From: Scatosoma sp045533485
Lineage (GTDB): Bacteria > Bacillota > Clostridia > Christensenellales > Borkfalkiaceae
Assembly: GCA_045533485.1 (NCBI GenBank)
Contig: JAZSHX010000044.1
Location: forward strand, 1-64,000
Direction: 5' to 3'
DNA length: 64,000 bases
Part shown: positions 27,594 to 35,408 of the stretch, piece by piece
How positions within the stretch are numbered: the first letter of the stretch is position 1
How the letters are laid out: every line of letters starts with the position of its first letter
Notes under the pieces: generated by a model
Databases searched by the model: none
Told to the model about the DNA's origin: nothing
Seen by the model: the letters and a program-made list of their open reading frames with translations, nothing else
Translations under genes and position numbers: made by a program

Positions 27594-27622
27594 ATTATAA
27601 TATAAAATGATAAAAAAGTCAA
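27594..27622 (-). promoter_or_regulatory. Promoter of the YegP-repeat gene
   Basis: On the minus strand TTGACT (27617-27622), 17-base spacer, TATAAT (27594-27599). Confidence 0.75.
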
Positions 27623-27662
27623 TAGCGGTTGCGGAAAAATTTTATTTGATTTTTCAAAAAAT

Positions 27663-27691
27663 TTGACATTTAGCTAAAAATGCGTTACAAT
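27663..27691 (+). promoter_or_regulatory. Leaderless-type promoter for the HI0933-family flavoprotein
   Basis: TTGACA (27663-27668), 17-base spacer, TACAAT (27686-27691). The ATG at 27698 follows after 6 bases, so transcription should begin at or next to the start codon. Confidence 0.75.
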
Positions 27692-27697
27692 GTAGGT

Positions 27698-28963
27698 ATG
27701 AAAAAATTTCAAGTAGCCATTATCGGCGGCGGCGCGTCGGGTTTGACGCTTGCCTGCGCGCTGGCAAATGAAAACTGCATAATCACCGTTTACGAACGCG
27801 GAGAAAGAGTAGGCCGTAAGCTTTCGGCAACGGGCAACGGCCAAGGCAACGTGACCAACCTTGCCGTCAAAGACACGCCGTATTTCTCTTTTTCGGGCGT
27901 AGGTATAGCGCGCGCAAACGCGCTTATTTCCCGTTACGACGCGCAGTTGCTTATGGCGGATTTACAATCGCTTGGCTTGCTTTTGATTGCCGACGAACGG
28001 GGCAGAGTGTATCCGGCAGGCAGACAAGCTTCCGCGGTTACGGACGCACTGCGTTTTACGCTTTCGCAAACGGGCGTACAAACGCGCTTGGACAGTCAAG
28101 TGGAACGCATAGAAAAAACGGCGCAGGGCTTTGTTTTGAGCATAAAAAACAAGCAGGGCGACAAGCAAACGTCAACAGCGGACGCGGTCGTTTTATGCGC
28201 AGGCGGTAACGTAGCCAAGCAGTTAGGCACGGACGGCACTGCGTACGCTTTGGCAACGGCGCTGGGACATACCTGCACGCCGTTATACCCGTCGCTGGTG
28301 CAGTTGAAAACGGAGATGCAGACGATAAAAACGCTTAAAGGTATTCGCGTGACGGACGCAGGAATAAAAGCAACTTGGCAAAACGAAAGGGGCGAAAGGC
28401 AATCGCACGCGTTGCAGGGGGATTTGATTTTTACCGATTGCGGCGTATCGGGCGACGGCATTTTCCGTCTTTCCGCTTTCGTGACCGCGCATATCCAACG
28501 TGGCGTTACGCTCACCGTCGACTTTTTACCTACGCACAGCCAAGAAGAAATTTATGCGTTGCTTTTGCAAAAGCAACGGCGCTATCCCCAAATGCAAACG
28601 GGCGAATTGCTTTGCGGCTTTGTCAATAACCAAATCGCGCGCGCCGTAATGAAATGCGCGGAAAATCATTTGCAAACGGCGGCAAAGCTTGTCAAGGCAT
28701 TTCCCTTGGCGGTAAAGGGCAGCTTGGGCGCGGATTACGCGCAGGTGACCAAGGGCGGTATCCGTATGGACGAAGTGGACGACAATTTGCAAAGCAAATT
28801 TGTAGACGGTCTATATTTCGCAGGCGAAATTTTAGACGTGGACGGCCCTTGCGGCGGCTTTAATCTGCAATGGGCGTATTCGTCGGCAAAAGCAGTGGCT
28901 TGTGCCCTGCGTACGCGCATACAAAACCATCAAAAAACAGGCAAAGATAGGGGGCAGGTATGA
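27698..28963 (+). CDS. HI0933/BaiN-family FAD-dependent oxidoreductase
   Basis: The 421-residue flavoprotein has the N-terminal FAD dinucleotide-binding IIGGGASGLTLA, the family motif GRKLSATGNGQGNVTN, and the C-terminal YFAGEILDVDGPCGGFNLQWAYSSG-like region. Start 27698 (MKKFQVAII) is favoured because an ATG at 27680 lies upstream of the predicted transcript. There is no ribosome site. It overlaps the next flavoprotein gene by four bases (ATGA). The natural substrate of this family is mostly unknown. Confidence 0.9.
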   Translation: MKKFQVAIIGGGASGLTLACALANENCIITVYERGERVGRKLSATGNGQGNVTNLAVKDTPYFSFSGVGIARANALISRYDAQLLMADLQSLGLLLIADERGRVYPAGRQASAVTDALRFTLSQTGVQTRLDSQVERIEKTAQGFVLSIKNKQGDKQTSTADAVVLCAGGNVAKQLGTDGTAYALATALGHTCTPLYPSLVQLKTEMQTIKTLKGIRVTDAGIKATWQNERGERQSHALQGDLIFTDCGVSGDGIFRLSAFVTAHIQRGVTLTVDFLPTHSQEEIYALLLQKQRRYPQMQTGELLCGFVNNQIARAVMKCAENHLQTAAKLVKAFPLAVKGSLGADYAQVTKGGIRMDEVDDNLQSKFVDGLYFAGEILDVDGPCGGFNLQWAYSSAKAVACALRTRIQNHQKTGKDRGQV

Positions 28964-30525
28964 GTTTACGCTGCTTTTCCGATATAAAATTACCGCTTGG
29001 CAAAAGCGAAAGCGAACTGAAAAAAATCGCCGAAAAAAAGCTGGGTAAAAAGGCGGCGTATTTCGCCATCAAGAAAAAATCGCTGGACGCGCGCAACAAA
29101 GCGGATATCCGCTACGTATACACGGTGGAAATTTCCGCTGAGCCGCTTGCGACCACCCAAGCGCCGATAGAACGCTTGCCAAAGCATAAATTGCCCAAGG
29201 AACGCGCCTTAATCGTCGGCAGCGGCCCTGCGGGGCTGTTTTGCGCACTGCGGTTGATAGAGCGCGGTATTGCGCCGATATTGATAGAGCGCGGCGCAAG
29301 CGTAGACGACCGCGAAAAAAGCGTGCAAGCGTTTATCCAAACGCGCGTGCTGGACACAAACAGCAACGTACAGTTCGGCGAAGGCGGCGCAGGTACGTTT
29401 TCCGACGGTAAATTAAACACGCAAACGCACAACGCCTTAAACGCGGAAGTGCTGAAAACCTTTGTAAAATTCGGCGCGCCCGAAGAAATTTTATGGCTGC
29501 AAAAACCGCATATCGGCAGCGATAATTTAAAAACCGTAGTCAAAAATATGCGCGAACATATCCTTGCAAACGGCGGCGAAGTGCGTTTTCACACGCTCTT
29601 GAAAGACGTGCGCTTGCAAAACCAAACGCTGCGAAGCGTCACCATACAGGATATGCAAACGGGCAAGGAAGAAGTGCTTACTCCGTCCGTTTTGGTGCTG
29701 GCAATCGGGCATAGCGCGCGCGACACGTTTTCGATGCTTTGTTCACGCGGCGTACAAATGCGCGCCAAGGACTTTGCAGTGGGCGTGCGTATAGAGCACT
29801 TGCAAAGCAAGATTTCTTTTGCGCAGTACGGCAAAGCGTACACGATGCTCCCTGCTGCCGATTATAAGCTGGTTTCGCACGCAAGCGAACGCGCGGCGTT
29901 TACCTTTTGTATGTGCCCGGGCGGCTTCGTAATGCCGTCGTCCAGCGAAGAATACGGCGTAGTCACCAACGGTATGAGCAACTACGCACGCAACGAACGC
30001 AACGCCAACGCGGCGTTGATAGCGCAGGTAAGAAAAACCGACTTTTTGCAAGACGCGGACAAAAACCCCTTGGCTGGGGTGGAATACCAACGCGCGATTG
30101 AGCAAGCGGCGTATCAAGCAGGCGGGGGCAATTACGCCGCGCCCGTACAGCTTGTCGGCGACTTTTTAGCGGATAAGGTTTCGTCAAAGTTTGGCGAAGT
30201 GTTGCCAAGCTACGCAATCGGCACGGCGTTTGCCGATTTTAGGTCGGTTTTGCCCGCACCTATCGCGCAAACGCTGAAAACGGCGATTGTCGATATGGAC
30301 AAACGCTTAAAGGGCTTTGCCTGCCCCGACGCAGTGCTCACCGCGGCGGAAACGCGCACCAGCTCTCCCGTCCGAATCGAACGCGATGAAAACAGCTTGC
30401 AATCGGTCAACGCAAACGGCGTTTATCCCTGCGGCGAAGGCGCAGGCTATGCAGGCGGTATCACTTCATCCGCCGCCGACGGACTGCGTATTGCCGATGC
30501 AATTTATGCAAATTTTCTTAAATAA
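28960..30525 (+). CDS. FAD-dependent dehydrogenase (COG2509-like)
   Basis: The 521-residue protein has an N-terminal alpha/beta domain of about 85 residues, then IVGSGPAGLFCALRLIERG (FAD site), VQFGEGGAGTFSDGKLNT, and a C-terminal CGEGAGYAGGITSSAADG. All fit the uncharacterised dehydrogenase family. Its ATG overlaps the upstream stop and sits in GGGGCAGGTATG, so this copy of the dispersed repeat also occupies the ribosome-site position. Confidence 0.9.
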   Translation: MSLRCFSDIKLPLGKSESELKKIAEKKLGKKAAYFAIKKKSLDARNKADIRYVYTVEISAEPLATTQAPIERLPKHKLPKERALIVGSGPAGLFCALRLIERGIAPILIERGASVDDREKSVQAFIQTRVLDTNSNVQFGEGGAGTFSDGKLNTQTHNALNAEVLKTFVKFGAPEEILWLQKPHIGSDNLKTVVKNMREHILANGGEVRFHTLLKDVRLQNQTLRSVTIQDMQTGKEEVLTPSVLVLAIGHSARDTFSMLCSRGVQMRAKDFAVGVRIEHLQSKISFAQYGKAYTMLPAADYKLVSHASERAAFTFCMCPGGFVMPSSSEEYGVVTNGMSNYARNERNANAALIAQVRKTDFLQDADKNPLAGVEYQRAIEQAAYQAGGGNYAAPVQLVGDFLADKVSSKFGEVLPSYAIGTAFADFRSVLPAPIAQTLKTAIVDMDKRLKGFACPDAVLTAAETRTSSPVRIERDENSLQSVNANGVYPCGEGAGYAGGITSSAADGLRIADAIYANFLK

Positions 30526-30718
30526 ATGCTAAAAATGACGGTATTTCATTTTGTTTTCACTTTATTATCACAAAACTATCACATATCAATTTTATAATAA
30601 ATAGATAGTAAAAGTGCCTATACGAAACTTTTTTCATATTCTCTCACTAAGGTACGCGCTCCGTTTTTGCGGAGCGCGTATCCTTTTTTACCGCCCTGAA
30701 AATAAAGCGGTCAAACGC
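30526..30718. other. Noncoding gap upstream of a candidate small RNA
   Basis: No credible gene is seen. The stretch is AT-rich up to 30640, with a TATAAT at 30594-30599 lacking a good -35, then a strong terminator at 30651-30688. A short transcript ending there is possible. Confidence 0.5.
30651..30688 (+). terminator. Strong stem-loop terminator
   Basis: TACGCGCTCCG (from 30653) pairs with CGGAGCGCGTA (30670-30680) around TTTTTG, followed by CCTTTTTT. It may end the flavoprotein operon about 125 bases downstream of its stop codon. Confidence 0.85.
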
Positions 30719-30747
30719 TTGCCAAACGCCAAAAAAAGTGGTACAAT
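30719..30747 (+). promoter_or_regulatory. Promoter of candidate small RNA
   Basis: TTGCCA (30719-30724), 17-base spacer, TACAAT (30742-30747), right after a terminator and with no gene within 1.3 kb on this strand. Confidence 0.65.
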
Positions 30748-30753
30748 AGAATT

Positions 30754-30865
30754 GCGACCTAATTTAATAGCTTTTACGGAAATGTATACTTTGGGTATTT
30801 CTACAAATTATAAGTTTACATAAAACAAAAAGCGGACGGCTGGAAAAAAGCGGTCCGCTTTTTAT
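30754..30865 (+). ncRNA. Candidate small RNA of about 110 bases
   Basis: A promoter (30719-30747) and a perfect rho-independent terminator (AAAAAGCGGAC at 30827-30837 with GTCCGCTTTTT at 30853-30863) bracket this stretch, with no gene downstream. The only open frame inside is 13 codons (ATG 30782) with a weak ribosome site. A regulatory RNA or a micropeptide mRNA is inferred; no known RNA family is recognised. Confidence 0.5.
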
Positions 30866-30877
30866 TTATACGAATAG

Positions 30878-30950
30878 CCCCCCCCTTGTGTAAAGGGGGG
30901 AGTAGGGGGGATTGTCATTCTGGAGCGCAACGAAGTGAAGCGATAGAATC
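30878..30950. repeat. Palindromic dispersed-repeat-like element
   Basis: CCCCCCTT (30880-30887) pairs with AAGGGGGG (30893-30900). It is followed by ATTCTGGAGCGC ... GCGATAGAAT, whose ends are inverted. Similar ATTCT/AGAAT palindromes are scattered in many bacterial genomes. It abuts the stop codon of the WYL gene. Confidence 0.55.
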
Positions 30951-31880
30951 TCACAAATACGCCTTACGCATGCTTTGCAACAACGCTTTCAAGCGTTCGC
31001 GCACGGAAACGGGCTCAATCACCGTCACGCCGTCGCCAAGCGAAAGCAAAGTCGGTAACAAATCTTCGTCGTTGGGAAGCGTAATTTCCGCCTGCCACTC
31101 CCCGTCGTTTTGCTTGATATTCGTCACGCCAAGAGTGTCCTGCATACGTTGCAAAACGCGCCGTTCCAAGCGCAAACGCACCTGCACGCTATTGCTTTCG
31201 TCTGCAAAAAACGACAAGGGGATTTGTTCCCGTTTGACCGTTCTCGGCACAAACCTATCCCCCGTTTTTATCATAGATAAAATGCGCGTCAAGCGGTACA
31301 GCCGAAATCGCCGTTCAAAGCGTGAAAAGGCGTACAGGTACACGCCGCTGCCTTTATGTATCAACACGTGCGGTTCAATTTTACAGTGTATTTCCCCGTC
31401 TAAGGGCGAAAAATACTGCATTTCCAAAATGGCTTGCTGACGGATGCACTCACACAGTAACCGCAATTTCTCAAACACGGCTTGCGTGTAGGCAAAACAG
31501 CCCCCGTCCGTGATAAACGATTGCAAATCGCCGCTCAAAGCCAAATCCCGATGCTGTTTTTTGACGTGGTCGCTCAGCTTATGCTTGACGTGCAAAAACC
31601 GCGGTTCGGGCGAGCGCGCGTAAGCGTACGACAGCGCGTCTATCGCCGCGTCGTATTCTTCCTTGGTCAAAAACCCCGTAGGCAGCGTGTAATCGTCGGG
31701 CAAATAAATACCGCCGTTTCTGCCGCGTTTTACGTACACGGGCACGCTCAACGCCAAGTGATCCACATACCGATACACCGAACGTTGCGATATGCCGTAC
31801 TTGTCCGCGCAGTAATTCGCCGTCAGTTTGCGTTTGGCTAAAAGATCAAATAAAATTGCAAGCAAAATGGTAAATTTCAT
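30951..31880 (-). CDS. WYL-domain transcriptional regulator
   Basis: The 309-residue protein has an N-terminal helix-turn-helix (KRKLTANYCADKYGISQRSVYRYVDHL), then a WYL domain (about 135-215; the core is degenerate, MQYFSPLDGEIHCKIEPHVLIHKGSGVYLYAF) and a WCX-type C-terminal extension. WYL proteins bind nucleic acids or nucleotides and often regulate DNA-damage or defence genes. Its promoter contains a LexA-like palindrome, hinting at SOS control. No target operon is evident nearby; it is divergent from tyrS. Confidence 0.88.
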   Translation of the reverse strand: MKFTILLAILFDLLAKRKLTANYCADKYGISQRSVYRYVDHLALSVPVYVKRGRNGGIYLPDDYTLPTGFLTKEEYDAAIDALSYAYARSPEPRFLHVKHKLSDHVKKQHRDLALSGDLQSFITDGGCFAYTQAVFEKLRLLCECIRQQAILEMQYFSPLDGEIHCKIEPHVLIHKGSGVYLYAFSRFERRFRLYRLTRILSMIKTGDRFVPRTVKREQIPLSFFADESNSVQVRLRLERRVLQRMQDTLGVTNIKQNDGEWQAEITLPNDEDLLPTLLSLGDGVTVIEPVSVRERLKALLQSMRKAYL

Positions 31881-31903
31881 AACTTTTCACAACCTGTGCA
31901 AAT

Positions 31904-31932
31904 ATTATACAAACATTTGTTCGTTTTGTCAA
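31904..31932 (-). promoter_or_regulatory. Promoter of the WYL gene
   Basis: On the minus strand TTGACA (31927-31932), 17-base spacer, TATAAT (31904-31909): full consensus, so tight repression is needed if the gene is normally off. Confidence 0.88.
31910..31923 (-). promoter_or_regulatory. LexA-like box between -35 and -10 of the WYL gene
   Basis: On the minus strand it reads CGAACAAATGTTTG, matching 13 of 14 bases of the box at 49765-49778 and 13 of 14 of the Bacillus-type consensus CGAACRNRYGTTYC. Its place between the promoter boxes is ideal for repression. Confidence 0.6.
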
Positions 31933-31995
31933 GTGATTACGGATAACGAATTCAGGGGAAAAAGCGTGTTTTTTGCATAAACGGACGGCAAATGC

Positions 31996-32024
31996 TTGAC
32001 TTTTTTATAAAAAAAGTGTAGAGT
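31996..32024 (+). promoter_or_regulatory. tyrS: Weak promoter candidate for tyrS
   Basis: TTGACT (31996-32001), 17-base spacer, TAGAGT (32019-32024). The short leader has no T-box features. Confidence 0.4.
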
Positions 32025-32057
32025 TATATAAGCATTTGTAAAAAAGGAGATTTTCCT

Positions 32058-33260
32058 ATGGCAACGAAAGAAAACGTTATGGACGTCCTTAGAAGAAGAG
32101 GCTTTGTCAAACAAACGGTTTTTGAAGAAGAATTATACGAAAAATTAGGCAACGAAAGCGTGGCTTTTTATATCGGCTTCGATCCTACGGCGGATTCCTT
32201 GCACGTGGGGCATTTTATGCAGCTTATCGCTATGCACCATATGCAGCAAGCAGGGCATAAACCCATCATTTTGATCGGCGGCGGCACGGCAATGGTCGGC
32301 GACCCGTCGGGCAGAACGGATATGCGTTCGATGATGACCAAGGAAACGATTAGACACAACGTCGAATGCTTCAAAAAGCAAATGTCCCGTTTCGTTAGCT
32401 TTGAAGGGGAAAACGCGGCGGTTATCGTTGACAACGGCGACTGGCTGTTGGATTTGAACTATATCGATTTCTTGCGTGAAATCGGCGCGCATTTCTCCGT
32501 AAACAGAATGCTCAGCGCGGAATGCTTCAAGCAACGCTTGGAACGCGGACTTTCTTTCCTTGAATTTAACTATATGCTTATGCAAGCATACGATTTCTTG
32601 GTGCTGTACAGAAAATACGGCTGCGCGTTGGAGCTTGGCGGCGACGATCAATGGAATAACATTTTGGCAGGCGCAAACCTTATCCGTATCAAGGAACAAC
32701 AACCTGCGTACGCGATGACGTTCACGCTGCTCACGACCAGCGACGGCAAGAAAATGGGTAAAACGGCAAAGGGCGCGGTTTGGCTTGACGAAAACAAAAC
32801 GACGCCGTATGAGTTCTATCAATACTGGCGCAATATCAACGACGACGACGTGGAAAAGTGTATGAAGCTTTTGACGTTCTTGCCCGTTGAACAAATCGAA
32901 GAAGCGTGCCGTTACAGAGACGAACGCATCAACAAGGCGAAAGAATTGCTTGCTTTCGAGCTTACCAAAGAAGTGCACGGCGAAGAAAAGGCGTTGACGG
33001 CGCAAAGCCAAGCGCAAGCGGCGTTTGGCGGCGGCAATGCGGAGCTTTTGACCAAGGAAGTGGAAAACGTAGCGCTTGTGATTGACGCGATGGTGGCGGC
33101 AGGCGTTGCCAAGTCCAAGGGCGAAGCACGCCGACTTATCGAACAGGGCGGCGTTTCGGTGGACGATAGCAAGGTGACCGACGTCAATATGGCTATCCCT
33201 GCCAAGGTATTTGTGTTGCATAAAGGCAAAAAGGTGCACTTAAAAATTATCGTGAAATAA
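32058..33260 (+). CDS. tyrS: Tyrosyl-tRNA synthetase
   Basis: The 400-residue class I synthetase charges tRNA-Tyr. The HIGH-type motif is HVGH in PTADSLHVGHFM, the tyrosine/tRNA segments are QAYDFLVLY and GGDDQWNNI, and the KMSKS loop is KKMGKTAKGAVW. A C-terminal S4 RNA-binding domain starts near residue 335 (SKGEARRLIEQGGVSVDD). GGAG sits before the ATG at 32058. A strong terminator follows. Confidence 0.98.
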   Translation: MATKENVMDVLRRRGFVKQTVFEEELYEKLGNESVAFYIGFDPTADSLHVGHFMQLIAMHHMQQAGHKPIILIGGGTAMVGDPSGRTDMRSMMTKETIRHNVECFKKQMSRFVSFEGENAAVIVDNGDWLLDLNYIDFLREIGAHFSVNRMLSAECFKQRLERGLSFLEFNYMLMQAYDFLVLYRKYGCALELGGDDQWNNILAGANLIRIKEQQPAYAMTFTLLTTSDGKKMGKTAKGAVWLDENKTTPYEFYQYWRNINDDDVEKCMKLLTFLPVEQIEEACRYRDERINKAKELLAFELTKEVHGEEKALTAQSQAQAAFGGGNAELLTKEVENVALVIDAMVAAGVAKSKGEARRLIEQGGVSVDDSKVTDVNMAIPAKVFVLHKGKKVHLKIIVK

Positions 33261-33262
33261 CG

Positions 33263-33290
33263 AAAAGGGCGGTTTTATCCGCCCTTTTTT
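33263..33290 (+). terminator. Terminator after tyrS
   Basis: AAAAGGGCGG, loop TTTTAT, CCGCCCTTTTTT. Confidence 0.92.
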
Positions 33291-33303
33291 GGAAGAAAAG
33301 AGT

Positions 33304-33933
33304 ATGGAAAAACGCATCCGCACGGTGTACGCGCCGTATACAAGTGAAAAGATCATTGAAAGATCGCGCTTTATCACCTATTCCGCGCACGTGGAAAGTG
33401 AAGAACAGGCGCGCGCTTTTCTTGCGCAAATCCGCGCGGAACACTCACTTGCTACGCACGTTTGCTATGCGTTTATTGCCGATAAGCTGGGCAATTTACA
33501 ACGCTTTTCCGACGACGGCGAACCGCAAGGCACGGCAGGTATGCCGATGCTGGAGGTGCTCAAAGCTAAGGGCTTATACGAAACGGCGGTGGCGGTCGTG
33601 CGGTATTTCGGCGGCGTGAAGTTGGGCGCAGGCGGTTTGGTGCGCGCGTATTCGTCCTGCACGGCGGAAAATTTAGACGGCGCGGATATTCGCACGCTGG
33701 AAATGTGCGTGGAAGCGGAAATTTTTGTAGACTATACGGGTATCGATAGCGTACAAAAATATATTTCAACGCATACCTGCTCCCTGCTTTCCAGTGAATA
33801 CGGTGCAAGCGTGCAGATAAAAGTGGCGGTGAAAAAAGCGGAAATCGACGCGTTTATAAGCGGCTTGGTGGATTATATGCAAGGGCGCGTCAAGGTGGAG
33901 CTGGGCAAGGAATATTACGCGGCGTTTGCCTAA
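33304..33933 (+). CDS. YigZ/IMPACT family protein
   Basis: The 209-residue protein has the UPF0029 signature segments SRFITYSAHVESEEQ, ATHVCYAFI, SDDGEPQGTAGMPML and VAVVRYFGGVKLGAGGLVRAYSS, plus a C-terminal DUF1949-like domain. Start at ATG 33304; an in-frame TTG at 33289 lies inside the tyrS terminator. The family is linked to translation regulation in eukaryotes; the bacterial role is unclear. Confidence 0.92.
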   Translation: MEKRIRTVYAPYTSEKIIERSRFITYSAHVESEEQARAFLAQIRAEHSLATHVCYAFIADKLGNLQRFSDDGEPQGTAGMPMLEVLKAKGLYETAVAVVRYFGGVKLGAGGLVRAYSSCTAENLDGADIRTLEMCVEAEIFVDYTGIDSVQKYISTHTCSLLSSEYGASVQIKVAVKKAEIDAFISGLVDYMQGRVKVELGKEYYAAFA

Positions 33934-33951
33934 ATCTTTTGCAAATGGGTA

Positions 33952-33980
33952 TTGACAAAACCGCAAAACGGTGGTACAAT
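33952..33980 (+). promoter_or_regulatory. Promoter of the aldo/keto reductase gene
   Basis: TTGACA (33952-33957), 17-base spacer, TACAAT (33975-33980); AAAGGAG follows before the ATG. Confidence 0.85.
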
Positions 33981-34000
33981 AGATAAAAAGGAGTTCGATT

Positions 34001-34921
34001 ATGAAATATACAAGCATTGGCGGTGTGAAAGCGTCGCGTATGGCGATGGGCTGTATGCGTATTGCGGATAAGCCGTTGGAACAAACGGAGCGTTTGATTG
34101 TCGAAGCGGTGAGCTCTGGCGTCAACGTGTTCGACCTTGCCGACGTGTACGGGAAAGGCGACTGCGAAAAGATTTTCGGCGTTGCCGTAAAGGACATCGG
34201 TTTGGCAAGAGAAAATTATATGCTGCAAACCAAATGCGGTATTCGCCGCGCCGATTTCGGCACGTATTACGATTTTTCTGCGGAACATATCATCGCTTCC
34301 ACGGAAGCCAGCCTGTTGCGCTTGAATATGGAATATTTGGACGTTTTGCTGTTGCACCGTCCCGACGCGCTTATGCAGCCGGAAGAAGTGGCGGACGCGT
34401 TTGAACGCTTACACGCTTCGGGCAAAGTGCGCGCGTTCGGCGTTAGCAATTTCTCCGCAAGCCAAATGAAGCTTTTGGAAAAATGCGGCGTGCGGCTTGT
34501 CGTCAATCAAATGCAGTTTTCGCTTGGGCATACGTTGCCGATTGAAGCGGGCTTGAACGTCAACAACCAAAAAGCGGAAGCGGTGGCGCTTGCAGGGGAC
34601 GTGGTGGAATATTGTCAGCTCAAAAACGTAACGATGCAGGCGTGGTCGCCCTTACAATACGGCTTTTTCAAGGGCACGTTCCTTGGCGACGAAAACTTTG
34701 CTCCGCTCAATGCGGAATTGAACGCGCTTGCGGAAAAATACGGCTGTACGCCTGCGGCGATTGCCTGCGCTTGGATTTTGCGCCACCCTGCGAAAATGCA
34801 AGTGGTAACGGGTACGACGTCTCCCGTGCATATGCGTGAGCTTTGCGCGGCGGCGGATATACAGCTGACGCGAGAAGAGTGGTATAAGCTCTACTACGCA
34901 ACGGGCAAAAAATTGCCGTGA
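34001..34921 (+). CDS. Aldo/keto reductase
   Basis: The 306-residue (alpha/beta)8 NADPH oxidoreductase has the catalytic-tetrad context VFDLADVYGKGDCE, DVLLLHRPD, RAFGVSNFSASQM and the NADP-binding VVTGTTSPVHM near the C-terminus. It most resembles the YdhF-like group. Substrate unknown. Monocistronic or read into darA (42-base gap). Confidence 0.93.
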   Translation: MKYTSIGGVKASRMAMGCMRIADKPLEQTERLIVEAVSSGVNVFDLADVYGKGDCEKIFGVAVKDIGLARENYMLQTKCGIRRADFGTYYDFSAEHIIASTEASLLRLNMEYLDVLLLHRPDALMQPEEVADAFERLHASGKVRAFGVSNFSASQMKLLEKCGVRLVVNQMQFSLGHTLPIEAGLNVNNQKAEAVALAGDVVEYCQLKNVTMQAWSPLQYGFFKGTFLGDENFAPLNAELNALAEKYGCTPAAIACAWILRHPAKMQVVTGTTSPVHMRELCAAADIQLTREEWYKLYYATGKKLP

Positions 34922-34963
34922 CAAACGGCTGGATAAAAATAAATAAACGGGGAGGAAAACTGT

Positions 34964-35287
34964 ATGAAAATGATCACGGCTATCGTCAATAAAAAGGACG
35001 CTAACGACGTTTGCGACGCGTTAACGGAAGCAAAATTTTTCTTTACGCGAATGGCGACGACGGGCGGATTTTTAAAGGCGGGGAACATTACGCTTTTAAT
35101 GGGCACGGAAGATGAAAGGGTGGAAGAAGCCATTGCCCTTATCCGTAAGCACAGCGCACAGCGTATGGAACCGCTTGCTTCGGTGGTCAATGCAGGCGTG
35201 CCTTCGTTTGGATATTATAGAACGGAAGTGCCGGTAGGCGGCGCAACCGTGTTCGTTTCCCCCGTGGAACGCTTTGAAAAAATGTAA
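34964..35287 (+). CDS. darA: Cyclic-di-AMP receptor DarA (PII-like)
   Basis: The 107-residue protein has the ferredoxin-like PII fold and the DarA signature RMATTGGFLKAGNITLLMG, a loop that binds c-di-AMP, plus the C-terminal GGATVFVSPVERFEKM. It is a trimeric cytosolic signal protein of Gram-positive bacteria whose target is not settled. GGGAGG before the ATG; a strong terminator follows. Confidence 0.93.
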   Translation: MKMITAIVNKKDANDVCDALTEAKFFFTRMATTGGFLKAGNITLLMGTEDERVEEAIALIRKHSAQRMEPLASVVNAGVPSFGYYRTEVPVGGATVFVSPVERFEKM

Positions 35288-35301
35288 AACGATATATTTG
35301 C

Positions 35302-35340
35302 TTACGCCCCGTCCGTTGATGGACGGGGCGTAAATTTTTT
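35302..35340 (+). terminator. Terminator after darA
   Basis: TTACGCCCCGTCC (35302-35314), loop GTTGAT, GGACGGGGCGTAA, then TTTTTT. Confidence 0.95.
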
Positions 35341-35370
35341 ATTCGCACGTAAAAAAATAAAAAATAGGTA

Positions 35371-35399
35371 TTGTAAAACAGGCAAAAGTATGTTATAAT
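35371..35399 (+). promoter_or_regulatory. Near-leaderless promoter of the FNT-CPCC gene
   Basis: TTGTAA (35371-35376), 17-base spacer, TATAAT (35394-35399). The ATG at 35409 follows after only 9 bases with no ribosome site. Confidence 0.7.
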
Positions 35400-35408
35400 A
35401 CATACATT

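Noticed and set aside
30614..30823. 69-codon frame in the 30.6 kb gap
   Set aside because: It runs through a strong terminator and a promoter and has no ribosome site or protein-like composition.
31881..32057. T-box leader before tyrS
   Set aside because: The stretch is too short from its promoter and has no T-box sequence or antiterminator pair.
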